A DNA stretch of 64,000 nucleotides from Salinicoccus hispanicus. GTDB lineage: Bacteria; Bacillota; Bacilli; Staphylococcales; Salinicoccaceae. Positions 63,312 to 64,000 of the stretch are shown piece after piece. Position 1 is the stretch's first letter. Each line of letters opens with the position of its first letter. The notes under the pieces are model-generated. The model was not told where the DNA came from, did no database searches, and saw nothing but the letters and a program-made list of their open reading frames with translations. Location of the stretch: the NCBI RefSeq assembly GCF_009831115.1, contig NZ_WUUK01000003.1:1-64000 (forward strand). Reading direction: 5' to 3'. Made by a program: the position numbers and the translations under genes.

Positions 63312-64000
63312 ATGAATAGAATAAATATCTTGGTAACTGGTATCGGTGGCCCCATTGCTCAAGGAATCATCCAGGGTCTCAAAAAAAGGCAGGATATCAG
63401 GATTATCGGTGTCGATAGACGTGTTGTAACAGCTGGACACCATCTATGTGATCATACTTATCAGGTGCCCCGCTATACCGATACACAAAAGTATCTATCT
63501 GCCTTGCAGGAAATCACTGAAGCAGAAAAGATAGATGTCATCTTCCCCTCTCTTCACGAAGAGGTAAACATTTTTCATAAGCAACGCAACATATTCAAAC
63601 CACTCATTGCCCTGCCGAACAGTGACGATTTCGAAACACTGATGCATAAGGAACATGCATATCAGAAACTCAGGTCATTGGGACTTGGCAAGTACATCCC
63701 TGTATATAGGGGATTCAATTCGAAAGAAGAACTGTTGGAAATCAAGGAATCTCTATTCAAGTATGACTCCCATTTTGTCGTCAAGACAGTGGACAGCTAC
63801 GCTTCCCTCGGGTTCGCCATTCTGACCGATAAGGAAAACTATCTGTCTGCACTGAAGCATGCAAGAAAACACATCATCGACTTCGAAGACTACTGCGAAA
63901 TCATCGATCCCAAAGCGCGTAAAATGGCGATGGAACGCATCGAGGGCAAGGAATTCAGTGTGGATGTCCATCTCTACAAAGGTCAGGTGGTTGTTTCTGT
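63312..64000 (+). CDS. ATP-grasp family protein (truncated by the window end)
   Basis: First 229 residues of a CarB/PylC-like ATP-grasp protein: MNRINILVTGIGGPIAQGII (N-terminal Rossmann-like domain), DVIFPSLHEE, then the ATP-grasp core with FVVKTVDSYASLGFAIL and MERIEGKEFSVDVH. SD AAGGAG lies 9 bp before the ATG. The frame is open to the last base, so the product continues. Substrate cannot be told: related proteins ligate amino acids or other carboxylates. Confidence 0.87.
   Translation, partial: MNRINILVTGIGGPIAQGIIQGLKKRQDIRIIGVDRRVVTAGHHLCDHTYQVPRYTDTQKYLSALQEITEAEKIDVIFPSLHEEVNIFHKQRNIFKPLIALPNSDDFETLMHKEHAYQKLRSLGLGKYIPVYRGFNSKEELLEIKESLFKYDSHFVVKTVDSYASLGFAILTDKENYLSALKHARKHIIDFEDYCEIIDPKARKMAMERIEGKEFSVDVHLYKGQVVVS

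Overview
The window looks like a chromosomal segment of a member of the Staphylococcaceae with moderate G+C, most like the halotolerant Salinicoccus/Jeotgalicoccus group. The gene order closely follows Staphylococcus: tex-sigB-rsbWVU-mazFE-alr-acpS-PH-domain genes-cshA-murF/rodA, and later murA-atp operon-mnaA-upp-glyA-ywlG-rpiB-ywlE-ywlC-prmC-prfA-rpmE-rho-murZ-fsa-fba-pyrG-rpoE. Base composition is clearly richer in G+C than S. aureus (estimated by eye, not counted). A BCCT osmolyte transporter and an NhaP-type antiporter fit life in salt. Species-level identity is inference.

Layout. 1-950: the 5' end of a 16S rRNA gene (minus strand) preceded by three tRNA genes (Gly, Leu, Glu), with good sigma-A promoters. 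1.1-2.8 kb: catalase with a PerR-like operator. 2.8-14 kb (minus strand): tex, the sigB stress operon with its own SigB promoter, mazEF, alr, acpS, three PH-domain membrane proteins, cshA. 14-19.2 kb: alpha/beta hydrolase (non-canonical start), murF, divergent rodA, a 49-residue small gene, cls. 19.2-25.2 kb: yidC, a LysM/Rpf-like cell-wall hydrolase with a WalR site, ssbB-like gene, ywpF, fabZ, epuA, murA, ywzB. 25.2-32.1 kb: complete F1Fo ATP synthase operon atpIBEFHAGDC. 32.2-47.6 kb: the conserved mnaA-to-rpoE block, including a pyrG leader with GGGCTC initiation and an attenuator.

47.6-64 kb is more accessory: a two-domain GNAT protein, a BCCT transporter under a SigB-type promoter, type II pantothenate kinase, an orphan ABC ATPase, a cation/proton antiporter, a lipoprotein, an OsmC protein, an unusual Nramp-like transporter paired with a ureohydrolase that lacks one canonical metal ligand, an arsRBC operon, an old-yellow-enzyme/amidase/glycerate-kinase operon, an aldo/keto reductase, and a truncated ATP-grasp gene running off the end.

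Functionally the window combines envelope synthesis (alr, murA, murZ, murF, rodA, mnaA, fabZ, cls, yidC), energy (ATP synthase), transcription/translation (rpoE, rho, prfA, prmC, rpmE, ywlC) and stress response (SigB, catalase, osmolyte and ion transport, arsenic resistance). The SigB regulators encoded at 5-7.7 kb probably act on the promoters at 6.6 kb and 48.55 kb. The least explained parts are the ureohydrolase/Nramp-like pair, the alpha/beta hydrolase start, the 32-bp palindrome that encodes the same five C-terminal residues of two convergent genes, and an insertion-like palindrome nested in a terminator near 62.2 kb.
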